Source: Runella sp. MFBS21 (GTDB lineage Bacteria > Bacteroidota > Bacteroidia > Cytophagales > Spirosomataceae). Taken from it: DNA of 64,000 nt. A program made the translations under genes and the position numbers. The DNA is taken from contig NZ_JARNTW010000009.1 of assembly GCF_029433105.1 (NCBI RefSeq), positions 1-64,000 of the forward strand, read 5' to 3'. The notes below the pieces were generated by a model that was not told where the DNA came from, did not search any database, and saw only the letters and a list, made by a program, of their open reading frames with translations. How positions within the stretch are numbered: the first letter of the stretch is position 1; every line of letters begins with the position of its first letter. This document shows, in pieces, positions 26,194 to 36,800 of this stretch.

Positions 26194-26952
26194 ATGGAGA
26201 AAACCATTGAAATAAAAGATTTATATAAATCATTTGGAAGCCTTGATGTATTGCTTGGTGTCAATCTGGACGTGTACGAAAATGAGAATGTGGTAGTATT
26301 GGGACGTTCGGGAACGGGCAAGTCAGTATTGATTAAAATCATTGCGGGATTGCTTTCGCCTGACCGAGGACAAGTAAAAGTATTTGGGCAGTCGGTGCCT
26401 GATTTAGATAAAAAAGAACTCAACGCCTTGCGTTTGAAAATAGGTTTTTCTTTCCAAAATAGCGCTTTGTACGATAGTATGACCGTGCGCGAAAACTTGG
26501 AGTTTCCGCTCGTCAGAAACATTAAAAATATGACACGCGCGGAAATCGATAAGGCAGTAGAAGAAGTAATAGATGGAGTAGGGCTCAAAAAGACACTTGA
26601 TCAGATGCCTTCAGAATTGTCGGGAGGGCAGCGAAAAAGGATTGGGATTGCGCGGACGCTCATCATGAACCCCAAAATCATGCTTTATGATGAACCCACG
26701 GCAGGTTTGGATCCTATTACGTGTCAAGAAATCAATGATTTGATGAATGAAGTGAAAGAAAGATACCGAACGAGTTCTATCATCATTACGCACGATTTGA
26801 CCTGTGCCAAAGAAACGGGCGACCGAGTAGCCGTGCTTTTCGACGGCAAGTTTAAGTATCAAGGTACGTTTGAGGAGGTCTTCTCTAATCCTGACCCTCG
26901 TATTCGTAACTTTTATGATTATAATTTTATTGAATCCAAACTTCAAGACTAA
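26194..26952 (+). CDS. mlaF: ABC transporter ATP-binding protein, MlaF type
   Basis: ATPase of the lipid transporter. From the ATG at 26194 it has 252 residues; an in-frame GTG 27 bases upstream overlaps the permease gene. Walker A is GRSGTGKS (37-44), Q-loop Gln88 in FSFQNS, signature LSGGQRKR (142-149), Walker B IMLYDEP (Asp166, Glu167), and the switch His is in IITHD. It is cytoplasmic and should bind MlaE through the coupling loop. Gene order permease-ATPase-MCE is the usual one. Confidence 0.94.
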   Translation: MEKTIEIKDLYKSFGSLDVLLGVNLDVYENENVVVLGRSGTGKSVLIKIIAGLLSPDRGQVKVFGQSVPDLDKKELNALRLKIGFSFQNSALYDSMTVRENLEFPLVRNIKNMTRAEIDKAVEEVIDGVGLKKTLDQMPSELSGGQRKRIGIARTLIMNPKIMLYDEPTAGLDPITCQEINDLMNEVKERYRTSSIIITHDLTCAKETGDRVAVLFDGKFKYQGTFEEVFSNPDPRIRNFYDYNFIESKLQD

Positions 26953-26966
26953 AACATATATACAGC

Positions 26967-28010
26967 ATGAAATCTGCGCCAAAGTCTAACAACTATAAAG
27001 TAAAAGTAGGTCTATTTGTGGTCTTGGGTGTCCTTATTTTAGTAGCAGGGATATTGATGATTGGCACAATGCGTAAGACGTTTGTCAATAAAATTGATGC
27101 TTATGCTATCCTAGACGATGTCAATGGCCTAACTCGGGGAAGCAATGTATGGTTTTCGGGAGTAAAAGTAGGGACCGTTAAACGCATTGATTTTGTAGAA
27201 AACTCAAAAGTGAAAGTAACTTTTGGGATTGAAGAGGCTTCCCAAAAATTCATTAAAAAGGATGCCACCGTCAAAGTAAGTTCCGACGGACTTATTGGAA
27301 ATACGATTATTGTGGTATCGGGTGGTTCCTCCGCTGCCGATATGGTAGAAGATGGCTATCAATTTCACGTATCTAAAGAAGAATCGCAGCAAGAAATGAT
27401 AAAAACTTTACAAGAAAACAATAAAAATTTGCTAGCGATTACGACCGATTTCAAAGAACTCATTCATAGTATTAAAGGGGGACAAGGGTCTGTGGGTAAG
27501 CTCTTGACGCAGGATGATTTATATACTAAATTAAACACTACTTTGAGTGGTTTGGAAGCGGCTACCGTCAACGCCAAAGCAACTACTGCTTCGTTGGCTC
27601 AATTTTCCAAAAACCTCAATACAGAGGGTAATTTTGTCAACGATTTGATGACAGATAAGCAGATGTATGGTGATTTGAAGCAAACGGTCAATACTTTAGG
27701 TGAAACTTCCCGCATGCTTCGCGAAACTTCTAACTCCGCCAAAGTCATGATGGCCAATCTACAAGAAACGAGTCAAAAAATTAATAACGACAAAAATAGT
27801 ACGGTGGGGGTGTTGCTTCATGATGCCAAAACCGCCCAAAATGTAAAAGGAATCCTTCAAAATCTTGAAAGTGGCTCGGCCAAACTTGACGAAAATCTCG
27901 AAGCTTTACAACATAACTTTCTGTTTAGAAGATATTTCAGAAAGAAAAAACAAAACGACGAAAAAGAAAAAGCAGATACACTTACTCAAGTTACGGCGAT
28001 TCCGAAATAG
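26967..28010 (+). CDS. mlaD: MCE domain protein, MlaD type
   Basis: Periplasmic lipid-binding part of the transporter, anchored in the inner membrane. The 347 residues have one N-terminal transmembrane helix (about 13-33) and one MCE domain (about 40-120, with DVNGLTRGSNVWFSGVKVGTV and a DGLIGNTIIVV strand). A long C-terminal region follows (about 130-325) predicted as helical coiled coil with repeated NTLGETSRMLRETS-type segments, then a basic tail. It is longer than E. coli MlaD (about 180 residues) because of this helical extension, which may form the needle-like tunnel seen in related MCE proteins. It follows mlaF by 14 bases. Confidence 0.92.
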   Translation: MKSAPKSNNYKVKVGLFVVLGVLILVAGILMIGTMRKTFVNKIDAYAILDDVNGLTRGSNVWFSGVKVGTVKRIDFVENSKVKVTFGIEEASQKFIKKDATVKVSSDGLIGNTIIVVSGGSSAADMVEDGYQFHVSKEESQQEMIKTLQENNKNLLAITTDFKELIHSIKGGQGSVGKLLTQDDLYTKLNTTLSGLEAATVNAKATTASLAQFSKNLNTEGNFVNDLMTDKQMYGDLKQTVNTLGETSRMLRETSNSAKVMMANLQETSQKINNDKNSTVGVLLHDAKTAQNVKGILQNLESGSAKLDENLEALQHNFLFRRYFRKKKQNDEKEKADTLTQVTAIPK

Positions 28011-28137
28011 TGCTGGCCTTGGTTATGAAAGGTTGGCCTTCTCATTAAGATGTAAAATAATAGCCTTAATGATATCATAATGTTAGAAATGGAAGATAAG
28101 TGTCTTATGTGAGCATCAATCAATATTCTTCTCTAAG

Positions 28138-30066
28138 ATGCGTTTCTTACTCTTCCTTTTTTTGTTTGTTGGGCTATCGGTTGCTCAGGCTCAAAACTGG
28201 TACAAAGGCAACTTGCATACGCATTCGTTATGGAGCGACGGCGACGATTATCCCGAAATGATTATGGAGTGGTACAAAGCCAACGGCTACCACTTTGTGG
28301 GATTATCAGATCATAATACTTTTCAAGAAGGCGAAAAATGGGTAAACGTACCGCGTGTACCAGAGCGTCGTCGTACGTTTGAACGCTATCTGCGCACTTT
28401 TGGCCCCGATTGGGTCACTTACAAAAAAGGTCCCAACGACTCTCTCAAAGTACGCCTCAAAAACCTGCAAGAATACCGAAGTTATTTTGATGAAGCCGGT
28501 AAGTTTTTGATTATCAAAAGTGAAGAGGTTTCTACCGGCTATGATAGCAAGCCTATCCATATCAATATGACCAATGTACAAAACCTCATTAGGCCACAAA
28601 GGGGAAACAGCGTAGCGGAGGTGATGCAAAACAATATTGATTTGGTAGTGGCGCAGCGCCGTCAGACGGGACAGCCGATGTTTCCTCATATCAATCATCC
28701 CAATTTTTATTATGCCATTACGGCGCAAGATTTGATGCAATTGCGCTACGAACGCTTTTTTGAGGTGTTTAATGGGCATCCTTTGGTCAATAATTATGGC
28801 GATGATAAGCGCGATGGTACCGAAACCATGTGGGATAAAATCAATGTGCATTTCCTCAAACAAGGTCGGCCACTGATGTATGGACTTGCTACCGACGATA
28901 GCCATAATTACCAATTTTTTGGCTTAGAATTTAGCAATACCGGCCGTGGTTGGGTAATGGTCAACGCGGCTGATTTATCACCTCGTTCGCTCATAGAAGC
29001 GATGGAAGCAGGGCGGTTTTATGCCACGTCTGGCGTGGAGCTTGAAAGATGTGTCCAAACCCCCGAGTCTATTTCGTTTAAAATCAAGGCAGAGCCTAAG
29101 ATTGAATATACCATACAGTGGATTGGTCTTAAAAAAGGAAAAGACAAAACGGAAGTTTTTAAGGAAATCAAAGGCACCGAATCAAGTTATACCTTGGGTG
29201 AAGATGAGTTGATGGTACGGGCTAAAATCATTTCTAACAAACCCAAATACAATCCTTTTGCGGCGGGAGATGTCGAAACCGCTTGGCTTCAACCTGTCGC
29301 GAAGCTACAAGCTCCTGCGGTGAAAACGGATGTCGTGGCTCTGCCCAATGCACATGCCCACAATGATTATGAACAATCGCGTCCTTTGTGGGATGCTCTC
29401 GACCAAGGGTTTACGAGTGTAGAAGCAGATGTATATCTTATCAATGATACGCTTTTTGTAGCACATGAGCGTCCTACTTTCAACAACGCTACAAATACGC
29501 TCGAAAACTTGTATTTCAAACCGCTTCAAGAACGCATCTCACAAAACAATGGACAAATTTATGCGGGCTATAAAGGACCGTTTTATTTGATGATTGATTT
29601 CAAAACCGAGGCTGAAAGTACGTATCTTGCTTTAGAAAAATTGTTGCAAAAATACCGTTCTTTGTTTACTTCCTATAAAGGCAATACGCCTAAGGTAAAC
29701 GCAGTGACGGTATTTATTTCGGGAAATCGGCCTATCGAAACCTTAAAAAAAGCCAAAGAAAGATTAGCGTCTTTGGACGGACGTCCGGCTGATTTGGGTA
29801 AAAAAATGAGTGCCAATTTAATGCCTGTCGTAAGCGACAATTACGCCAATCACTTGACATGGCGGGGTAAAGGAGAGATGCCAGAAGCTGAATTTCAGAA
29901 ATTGAAGACGTTGGTACAAAAAGTACACAGCGAAGGCAAAAAGCTACGTTTGTGGGCGTGTCCCGAAGACCCTGTAGTTTGGAAAAAGTTACGGGAAGCG
30001 GGAGCAGATTTCCTAAGTACCGACCAACTAGAGCTGGTAAAAGAGTTTTTGTTGGCAAAGCCTTAG
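28138..30066 (+). CDS. PHP phosphoesterase fused to a GDPD/PI-PLC-like domain
   Basis: A 642-residue exported protein with two metal-dependent phosphoesterase-type domains. The signal peptide is about 1-18 (ending SVAQA). The PHP domain (about 20-300) shows NLHTHSLWSDG, then VGLSDHNTF, MFPHINHPNF and a late ATDDSHNY, all typical metal ligands. After a beta-rich linker a second domain starts at about 400 with HAHNDYEQ, TSVEADVYL and VAHERP, the pattern of the PI-PLC X/GDPD TIM-barrel superfamily, and runs to the end with a YLMIDFKTE strand. The substrates are probably phosphodiesters or sugar phosphates in the periplasm, which is inference. The gene stands alone after the Mla operon. Confidence 0.82.
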   Translation: MRFLLFLFLFVGLSVAQAQNWYKGNLHTHSLWSDGDDYPEMIMEWYKANGYHFVGLSDHNTFQEGEKWVNVPRVPERRRTFERYLRTFGPDWVTYKKGPNDSLKVRLKNLQEYRSYFDEAGKFLIIKSEEVSTGYDSKPIHINMTNVQNLIRPQRGNSVAEVMQNNIDLVVAQRRQTGQPMFPHINHPNFYYAITAQDLMQLRYERFFEVFNGHPLVNNYGDDKRDGTETMWDKINVHFLKQGRPLMYGLATDDSHNYQFFGLEFSNTGRGWVMVNAADLSPRSLIEAMEAGRFYATSGVELERCVQTPESISFKIKAEPKIEYTIQWIGLKKGKDKTEVFKEIKGTESSYTLGEDELMVRAKIISNKPKYNPFAAGDVETAWLQPVAKLQAPAVKTDVVALPNAHAHNDYEQSRPLWDALDQGFTSVEADVYLINDTLFVAHERPTFNNATNTLENLYFKPLQERISQNNGQIYAGYKGPFYLMIDFKTEAESTYLALEKLLQKYRSLFTSYKGNTPKVNAVTVFISGNRPIETLKKAKERLASLDGRPADLGKKMSANLMPVVSDNYANHLTWRGKGEMPEAEFQKLKTLVQKVHSEGKKLRLWACPEDPVVWKKLREAGADFLSTDQLELVKEFLLAKP

Positions 30067-30096
30067 TTCAGAATTTCTAAATAATACTTTTAAAAC

Positions 30097-30138
30097 TCAA
30101 ACGCCCTTGGTTTCTCATCGGAAACCAAGGGCGTTTGA
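30097..30138. terminator. 18-bp stem terminator between converging genes
   Basis: Bases 30097-30114 are the exact reverse complement of 30121-30138 with a 6-base loop. The core is ACGCCCTTGGTTTC. It lies between the PHP fusion gene (plus) and the DUF2911 gene (minus). T-runs are short, but position and stem strength support a terminator for both. Confidence 0.75.
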
Positions 30139-30153
30139 ATTTTACTAACAATC

Positions 30154-30981
30154 TTATAAAGTAGCGATTAGCTTTTGGTTCAATACTACATAATCATCGT
30201 TTTTGGCTTGTTTTGCCAATTCGATAGATTTCATTGCAGTTGTTTTAGCACCTGCTTTATCGCCTGCTTTGGCTTGGATTTTGGCTTTAAGGTGCAATAC
30301 CCAAAAAGCAGTAGGCTGAGCTTCTACAGCCTTATTTGCCCATTCAAGCGCTTTGCTGATGTCTTTGCCGTTGTCGAAATAGTAGCTTGCTGCTTGGAAA
30401 TAAGGACGGCTATCTACAGCCATAGCAGTGTTGATTTGCGCCATGATTTTGCTATCAATGTCGGCTTCCACAGGGAATTCGACGGCGGTGTTTTCCCACA
30501 AGATTTGAACCGTAGCTGAAGATGCAGTGACGTTAGCCAAAATGACAGTGAAAGATTCAATTTCAAAAGGCAGCTCCATTGCTTTTACTTTGAAGCGAGC
30601 TACGTCATCTTCGGTTTTGTAACCAGTAAGACCACCGTTGTTGGCACCTTTGTTGATGATGATTTCCCACTCATTGGCGTTAGGTACAGAATAGATAGCA
30701 TAAGAACCCGCTTTAACAGGCACACCGCCTACTTTTACATCTTCGCCAAAAGTAATTTTGGTAGCACTGTTGGCGCCCGTTCTCCAGATTTTTCCGAAAG
30801 GCACCAAGTCACCAAAGATTTTACGACCTTTCATGACAGGCCGAGAATAGTTGATTTCGATAGAAGAAAGGGCAAAATCTTGCTTGATTGTTTGGGTGGG
30901 GCTTGGCGCAGGTGTCTTAATACCTTGGGCAAAAGCACCTACTGAAAGAAGAACACAAAGAAGTACAGCTACTTTTTTCAT
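30154..30981 (-). CDS. DUF2911 domain secreted protein
   Basis: A 275-residue exported protein of the DUF2911 family, common in Bacteroidota and of unknown function. I chose the ATG at 30981, giving the signal peptide MKKVAVLLCVLLSVGAFAQ; a TTG at 31008 is in frame. The DUF2911 domain (about 30-175) has the recognisable INYSRPVMKGRKIFG, PFGKIWRTGAN, ATKITF and AGSYAIYSVP segments. A TPR-like C-terminal helical part (about 190-275) with ALEWANKAVEAQP follows. Neighbours do not reveal a role. Confidence 0.88.
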   Translation of the reverse strand: MKKVAVLLCVLLSVGAFAQGIKTPAPSPTQTIKQDFALSSIEINYSRPVMKGRKIFGDLVPFGKIWRTGANSATKITFGEDVKVGGVPVKAGSYAIYSVPNANEWEIIINKGANNGGLTGYKTEDDVARFKVKAMELPFEIESFTVILANVTASSATVQILWENTAVEFPVEADIDSKIMAQINTAMAVDSRPYFQAASYYFDNGKDISKALEWANKAVEAQPTAFWVLHLKAKIQAKAGDKAGAKTTAMKSIELAKQAKNDDYVVLNQKLIATL

Positions 30982-31249
30982 TGGTTTGTTTAAGGTTTTG
31001 TTTAACAAAAACTAAATGCGTATGTCTATCGGCTATTAGTTGAAAAGAAAACTCAATAACGACACAAATGATTCATAAGTGTACATTTTTAAATAAAATA
31101 TTGAAAATAAAATGGGTTTTGTTGTTGATTTTTAGGGGCTTATGCACGGAAAACCTATCCTGTAGCTTGTTGGCTGACAGTAGGTGTCCTTGTAAACTGT
31201 GATGAAAAAAACTGTAAAGAAGTATAGTAGTTGTGTAGGAAAGTGTTGT

Positions 31250-31636
31250 TTATTTTTTAGTCAAGAAAAAGGAAGTTTTGAAGCCGTCAGGATACATAAT
31301 GGCTATTAAAGTACAAATCAAAAGAAAATTGTATTCGACTCCATTGCGGCCATTTCCGACCACAAACCATCCTTCGGGATAATGTGCAAGTATGATACCG
31401 CCAAGGAGTACCAAAATCGTAATAAATCCTGCCCATTTGAGGTATTTATTGACAACTAATAACAGCGCACAAACGACATGAGAGATTTTGACAGCCCATG
31501 CGATAGGAACCCCTAAGGGTGCAAAACCAATTTGGTTAAGAAAGAGATTGCCAAAATCGTTGACTCCATTGTTTAACATGACTGGCATGCTGTGTGTCAA
31601 CAAGATAATAGCTACTGCTATGCGTAAAATCATCAT
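31250..31636 (-). CDS. DoxX-like membrane protein
   Basis: A 128-residue inner-membrane protein with about four hydrophobic segments. The pattern HYPEGWFVVGNGRNGVEYN followed by a last membrane helix is typical of DoxX family members, a group linked to respiratory or redox functions in some bacteria but poorly defined in general. It starts at ATG 31636 or the next codon. It lies 67 bases after the OPT transporter gene on the same strand and may be co-transcribed with it. Confidence 0.8.
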   Translation of the reverse strand: MMILRIAVAIILLTHSMPVMLNNGVNDFGNLFLNQIGFAPLGVPIAWAVKISHVVCALLLVVNKYLKWAGFITILVLLGGIILAHYPEGWFVVGNGRNGVEYNFLLICTLIAIMYPDGFKTSFFLTKK

Positions 31637-31703
31637 GGCTTAGGAAAGTTAGAGAATTGGCAAGTTGAGAGGACGATAAAGCCCCAACTTGCCAAACTTA
31701 GAT

Positions 31704-33743
31704 TTAGCGTTTCATCGCAGTGCGGTACAGCACTACCGCCATAGCTGCAAACAATAACGTCCCTAATATATGATAACCGCCTTCTCCAAGGCTGTGAGCT
31801 AGGCTAGGCTCTAAATTAATATTGGCTAAGGCATTAAAAATAGAGTCATTGACTGATAGCAATGCCACCACAACACCCGCTAAAGCTCCGCCTGCTACGA
31901 GGCCCGTCGAAAACAAATTGCCTTTGCCTAAGTCGGCGTCTTCTTCTTCGATGCCTTTACGTTTGCTATTCCAATTGACAAAAGCCTTCACACAGCCTCC
32001 TGCAAAAATCGGTAGAGTAGTAGAAAGTGGTAAATATAAACCCACCGCAAACGAAAGCGCATTTACACCCATGATTTCGATTGTGACCGCAATGAATACC
32101 CCTACCAACACAAACTGCCAATCGAGATTAAAAGATAAAAGCCCTTTGATAAGGGTCGCCATGAGGGTACCCTGAGGAGCGGGAAATTTATCAGTACCGA
32201 TGGCATGTTGGATACCTTGAGCTGCTAAATCGGGGGTGGGTGTATCGAGAAGCTTGACCGTAGCTCCAATCACCAAAGACGACACAATGACGCCAATAAA
32301 GAGGGCAATTTGCTGATAACGAGGGGTTGCGCCTACTAAATAGCCCGTTTTTAAATCTTGAGAAGTATTGCCGGCATTGGCAGCGGCGATGCAAATCATA
32401 CCTCCAATAACCAATACGGCAGGTTCGTAGAGTTTGCCAGTAAGACCAAATCCAATAAAAACCAAAGAGGTGGCCATAATGGTAGCAATCGTCATTCCTG
32501 AAACGGGTGAAGAACTTGAACCAATAATACCCACAATGCGACTTGCTACCGTGACAAAGAAAAATCCAAATACGACGACCAAAATGGCGATTAGTGTTTT
32601 GGTTAAGAAGCCATCACCGGGGATTTGGGGAAGGATAATCATGAGGATGATTAATCCCAAACAGCCCAACAAAACCACTTTGAAAGATAAATCTTGCTCA
32701 GTGCGAGCGCGTCCACTTTCATTGCCTGCTTGCATCGAAGCCAAGCTTTGTTTGAAAGAGGAAACAATCGTAGGGATACTTTTCATCAAAGCCATAAAAC
32801 CACCCGCCGCCACTGCCCCTGCGCCAATCTGCCGAATATAAGCCCGATAAATGGCCGACGCTGTATCGGCAAAGCTATGAGTAGCGGGGTCCCAGCCGCC
32901 AGGCCCGCCTGCTGTAGTGAGGCTTTGTAAGTAGCCAAGTTTGATGAGCTGCTCTGCAATCGTATCTGCCGGAACAAGGGTCGCCAATAAAGGAATCAAT
33001 CCTAGCCAAGCCAACAAGCCTCCTCCTACCAAAACCGCCGAAATACGAAAACCAATGATATAGCCTACCCCAAGGTACTCAGGGGTGATTTCGCCACTGA
33101 CTACAGCCGACGGAAAAATTTTGTTTGCTTGCGAAGAAGCAAGTTTGGGGACTTCGGCAATGACGTGGAGTATCTTCTGAAAAAAAGCATAAAGCATGGC
33201 TACGCCTAGACCTTGATAGGCTGTTTTGGCTAAATCTCCCCCTTTCTCTCCTGCAATAAGTACAGAGCCACAAGCTGTTCCTTCGGGATAGGGGAGGGTA
33301 CCATGTTCTTGAACAATCAGCGAACGACGTAGGGGTATCATCATAAAAGTCCCGAGAAAACCACCCAAAATGGCCAAGGTCAAGATTGTCCAATAATTGA
33401 AAAAATCGGCACCGATACTTTTGCCTTCTTCGGTCATGGATAAAAACAAAAAACCGGGCAATGTAAACACTACTCCCGAAGCAATCGATTCTCCCGCTGA
33501 ACCAGTAGTTTGGATAATATTATTTTCGAGAATAGTGGTACCCAAAAACTTGCGTCCCAGCGAAATCGCTAAGACTGCAATGGGGATGGAGGCAGATACA
33601 GACAGCCCTGCTTTGAGTGATAAATAAACCGTGGCCGCTCCAAAAAGAATACCAAAAATAGCTCCCATGACGACCGATTTAACGGTAAACTCGGCAATGT
33701 TGCTTTCGTTGGGGATGTAGGGTTTGAAGTCTTTATTTTCCAT
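31704..33743 (-). CDS. OPT family oligopeptide transporter
   Basis: Proton-coupled transporter of the OPT superfamily, which carries oligopeptides or metal chelates. The 679-residue protein has about 14-16 hydrophobic segments. Characteristic parts are the N-terminal AEFTVKSVVMGAIFGILFG, the loop TTGSAGESIASGVVFTLP and LPYPEGTACGSVLIAGEKGG, which match bacterial OPT proteins. It starts at an ATG. The substrate cannot be inferred; bacterial members of this type are often annotated only as putative oligopeptide transporters. Confidence 0.92.
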   Translation of the reverse strand: MENKDFKPYIPNESNIAEFTVKSVVMGAIFGILFGAATVYLSLKAGLSVSASIPIAVLAISLGRKFLGTTILENNIIQTTGSAGESIASGVVFTLPGFLFLSMTEEGKSIGADFFNYWTILTLAILGGFLGTFMMIPLRRSLIVQEHGTLPYPEGTACGSVLIAGEKGGDLAKTAYQGLGVAMLYAFFQKILHVIAEVPKLASSQANKIFPSAVVSGEITPEYLGVGYIIGFRISAVLVGGGLLAWLGLIPLLATLVPADTIAEQLIKLGYLQSLTTAGGPGGWDPATHSFADTASAIYRAYIRQIGAGAVAAGGFMALMKSIPTIVSSFKQSLASMQAGNESGRARTEQDLSFKVVLLGCLGLIILMIILPQIPGDGFLTKTLIAILVVVFGFFFVTVASRIVGIIGSSSSPVSGMTIATIMATSLVFIGFGLTGKLYEPAVLVIGGMICIAAANAGNTSQDLKTGYLVGATPRYQQIALFIGVIVSSLVIGATVKLLDTPTPDLAAQGIQHAIGTDKFPAPQGTLMATLIKGLLSFNLDWQFVLVGVFIAVTIEIMGVNALSFAVGLYLPLSTTLPIFAGGCVKAFVNWNSKRKGIEEEDADLGKGNLFSTGLVAGGALAGVVVALLSVNDSIFNALANINLEPSLAHSLGEGGYHILGTLLFAAMAVVLYRTAMKR

Positions 33744-33847
33744 GAATTAAGGTTTAGAAAAGTATAGGCAATAAATATAAGAAGCTCTTTTTTTAAATAC
33801 AAAAGTCGGGTTCATACCCGACTTTTGTAATGGAAAATAACGCAGTG

Positions 33848-36800
33848 TTATCGTTGAATCATCACCTTTTGCACTTGTGTCTCTACCGAACCTTTTAATT
33901 GAATAAGATACAATCCTGCTTTTTCTTGAGAAAGGTCTAATTCAAACACATTCAATCCTTTTTCGGCAAATTTTTTGTGATTTAGGATAATATTACCCCG
34001 TAAATCTACCAAAGAGAAATTGATATTTTCGGCCATAGAAGATTGATATTTGATGCTAATAGGCCCTTCTGACGGATTTGGATATACTAGCATCTTTTCC
34101 AAAAGCGCTGTTGCTGGCTCCCATTCTGAGGCTATTCGGGCATTGTTGACATTTGTGAGGCGAATATTATCTAAATAAGCAGTCACGTTGTTTCCAGAAT
34201 TGTTCTGGATATTGACTCTTTTGATAATGGAAGGGTTGCCTAACTGACTCAAGTTCAGGACGATTTCTTGCCAAGTGTTGTTGGCACTTGTGAATGTATA
34301 ATTGCCAACTGCCGCGCCGTTGTCATCCGCTTGGATGTAGACACTGTAGCTGCTTGCGGTTGTGCTTCTTATCCAAAAACGTAATACCGTAGTAGATATG
34401 GTACTAATGCCAGTTTCGTGGCGAAGCGAAATACCACTCCACGCCGTGAAATCTGCTTTTAATGAATTACTACCTACTCTGACGGGAGTGGTGTTGGAGA
34501 AATTACGAGTTGTCCCCCACGACCAATCGCTCCAATTTGCCCCAATAGCATCATCATAGATGACGGGACTTAAGCAAGCTTCTGTTCTTACTGTCAAGCC
34601 TGAGCTTGCTTGCGAAATGTTTCCAGCGGCATCCTTGGCTTTGACAGTCATGCTGTAATTAGTATTGCAACTAAGACCCGTCACATCCAAAGATGTACTC
34701 GTGACATTGCCATTTAGTAAGACCCCTGCTTGATATACTTCATACGCTACTACTGCTACATTGTCGGTTGAGGCCGTCCACGAGAGCGTGAAGCCAGTTT
34801 GTGTTTTATTGGTAGCCACTAAACCCGCTGGTCTTGTTGGTGCTTGCGTATCAGGGCAGTTGGAGGTGGTGGCATTGGCGTTGTTGCTAGCAGTGGAAAT
34901 ATTTCCGGCGGCGTCTTTTGCCTTGACCGAAAAAGTATAAGCAGTGCCACAAGTAAGCCCCGTGACGTTGAAAGAATTAGTCGTAACATTTGCATTAAGC
35001 AAAGCAGTACCTCGATAAACTTCATAAGCGGTAACGCCTACGTTGTCGGTAGATGCTGTCCAAGAGAGTGTCAGTCCTGTTTGGGAAATATTGGACGCTG
35101 TTAAGTTAGTAGGAGCAGTGGGTGCTTGGGTATCAGGGCAGTTGGAGGTGGTGGCGTTGGCGTTGTTGCTAGCAGTGGAAATATTCCCAGCGGCATCTTT
35201 TGCCTTGACCGAAAAAGTATAAGCAGTACCACAAGTAAGCCCCGTGACGTTGAAAGAATTAGTGGTAACATTTGCATTAAGCAAAGTAGTACCTCGATAA
35301 ACTTCATAAGCGGTGACGGCTACGTTGTCGGTGGATGCGGTCCAAGAGAGTGTCAGTTCTGTTTGGGAAATATTGGAAGATGTCAGGTTAGTAGGAGCAG
35401 TGGGTGCTTGCGTATCTGAGGGGGAGCCTGTATCAATTCTGATTTGATCAAAATACACCGTTGCATTATTGGCAGAATTGTTCATAAAATTGATACGCTT
35501 GATAAGGGCAGGGTTACCGACTTGTGCTCTAGTGACGGTAATTTCTTTCCACTGATTAGCATCAGTACTAAAAGTGTATTCAGAAGTCAAAGGGGAATTA
35601 TCTTCAGTTTGTACCGAAAAACGAATACTGTTTACTCCTGTACTATATACCCAAAATTTGAAAACAGTGTTGGTATTGGTACTAATGGCGTTGGCTTGTC
35701 TTAAAGATAAACCTCCCCAAGCAGTATAATCAACCCGTATGGAGTTGGGTCCCGCTTGCGTAGGATTGGTATTAGAAAAATTGCGAGTCGAACTCCACGA
35801 CCAATCTTCCCAGCCAGTGGCCAATGCGTCGTCATAGATAAAGGCGCCCGTAGGGCAAGTCGAAGTACTGACATCTAGGGGATTGCTACTTGCAGAGATA
35901 TTGCCGGCAGCGTCTTTGGCCTTAACCGTAAAGCTGTAAGGAGTGTTACAAATAAGGCCAGTGATGTTTAAGGTCGTGCCTGAAACATTCCCATTCACTA
36001 GGGTATTTCCTCGGTACACTTCATAGGCGGTCACGCCCACGTTGTCGGTGGAGGCGGTCCAATTGAGCGTGAGGCTTCCTGTGGAGATATTAGAGGCGGT
36101 AAGGTTTGTAGGAATGCTTGGAGCTTGTACATCACAGGCAGAGGTGGTGGCAGAAGCTACATTGCTTGCTTCGGAGCTATTCCCCGCCGCATCTTTGGCT
36201 TTAACCGTGAAATTATAAGAGGTATTACAAGTAAGGCCGTTTACGACAAAGCTAGTTCCTACCACATTTCCATTCACCAAAGTTGTGCCTTGATATACTT
36301 CATAAGCCGTGACTCCTACGTTGTCGGTAGCGGCGGTCCAGTTTAGAGTCAGGCTTGTTTGCGAAATATTAGACGTCGTCAAGTTAGTTGGGGCGGTAGG
36401 GGCTTGGGTATCGGCGGTTGAGGTGACATTCATCAATCGCCCCAAAAGCATGATATAAGCTGCTTGGTTATAAATAGAAGGCTCGGTGATTTCCCAAGAG
36501 TTTTCAGGGGAACCGTTGTTCCATTCTTTATAGGCTTTTTGAGGTGGTTGATTGGTGATGTTTGCTACGGAACCAGTATAATTTTTGTTGGGGCCTCCTG
36601 TTACATAACCCGGAGCAGGGCCAGCGCTGGAGGTTTGTACATTGTCCCATATCGTACCATTGGTAAACCAAGTATGATAAATCTCGTTGACGCTGTTTTC
36701 GGCACCTGCTACAGACATATTGGATAGCATCACCAAATTCATAGGATTGACACCGTTCATCCAGTGAAGATATTGCTCCGCCACTTCTCGATATTGGGCA

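Noticed and set aside
28306-28914. Open frame of 202 codons on the minus strand
   Set aside because: Antisense shadow of the PHP domain; no recognisable protein.
34580-36420. Repeated sequence that at first resembles a repeat array
   Set aside because: The units are about 280 bases, in frame and coding for Fn3 domains; there are no short repeats with unique spacers, so it is not CRISPR.
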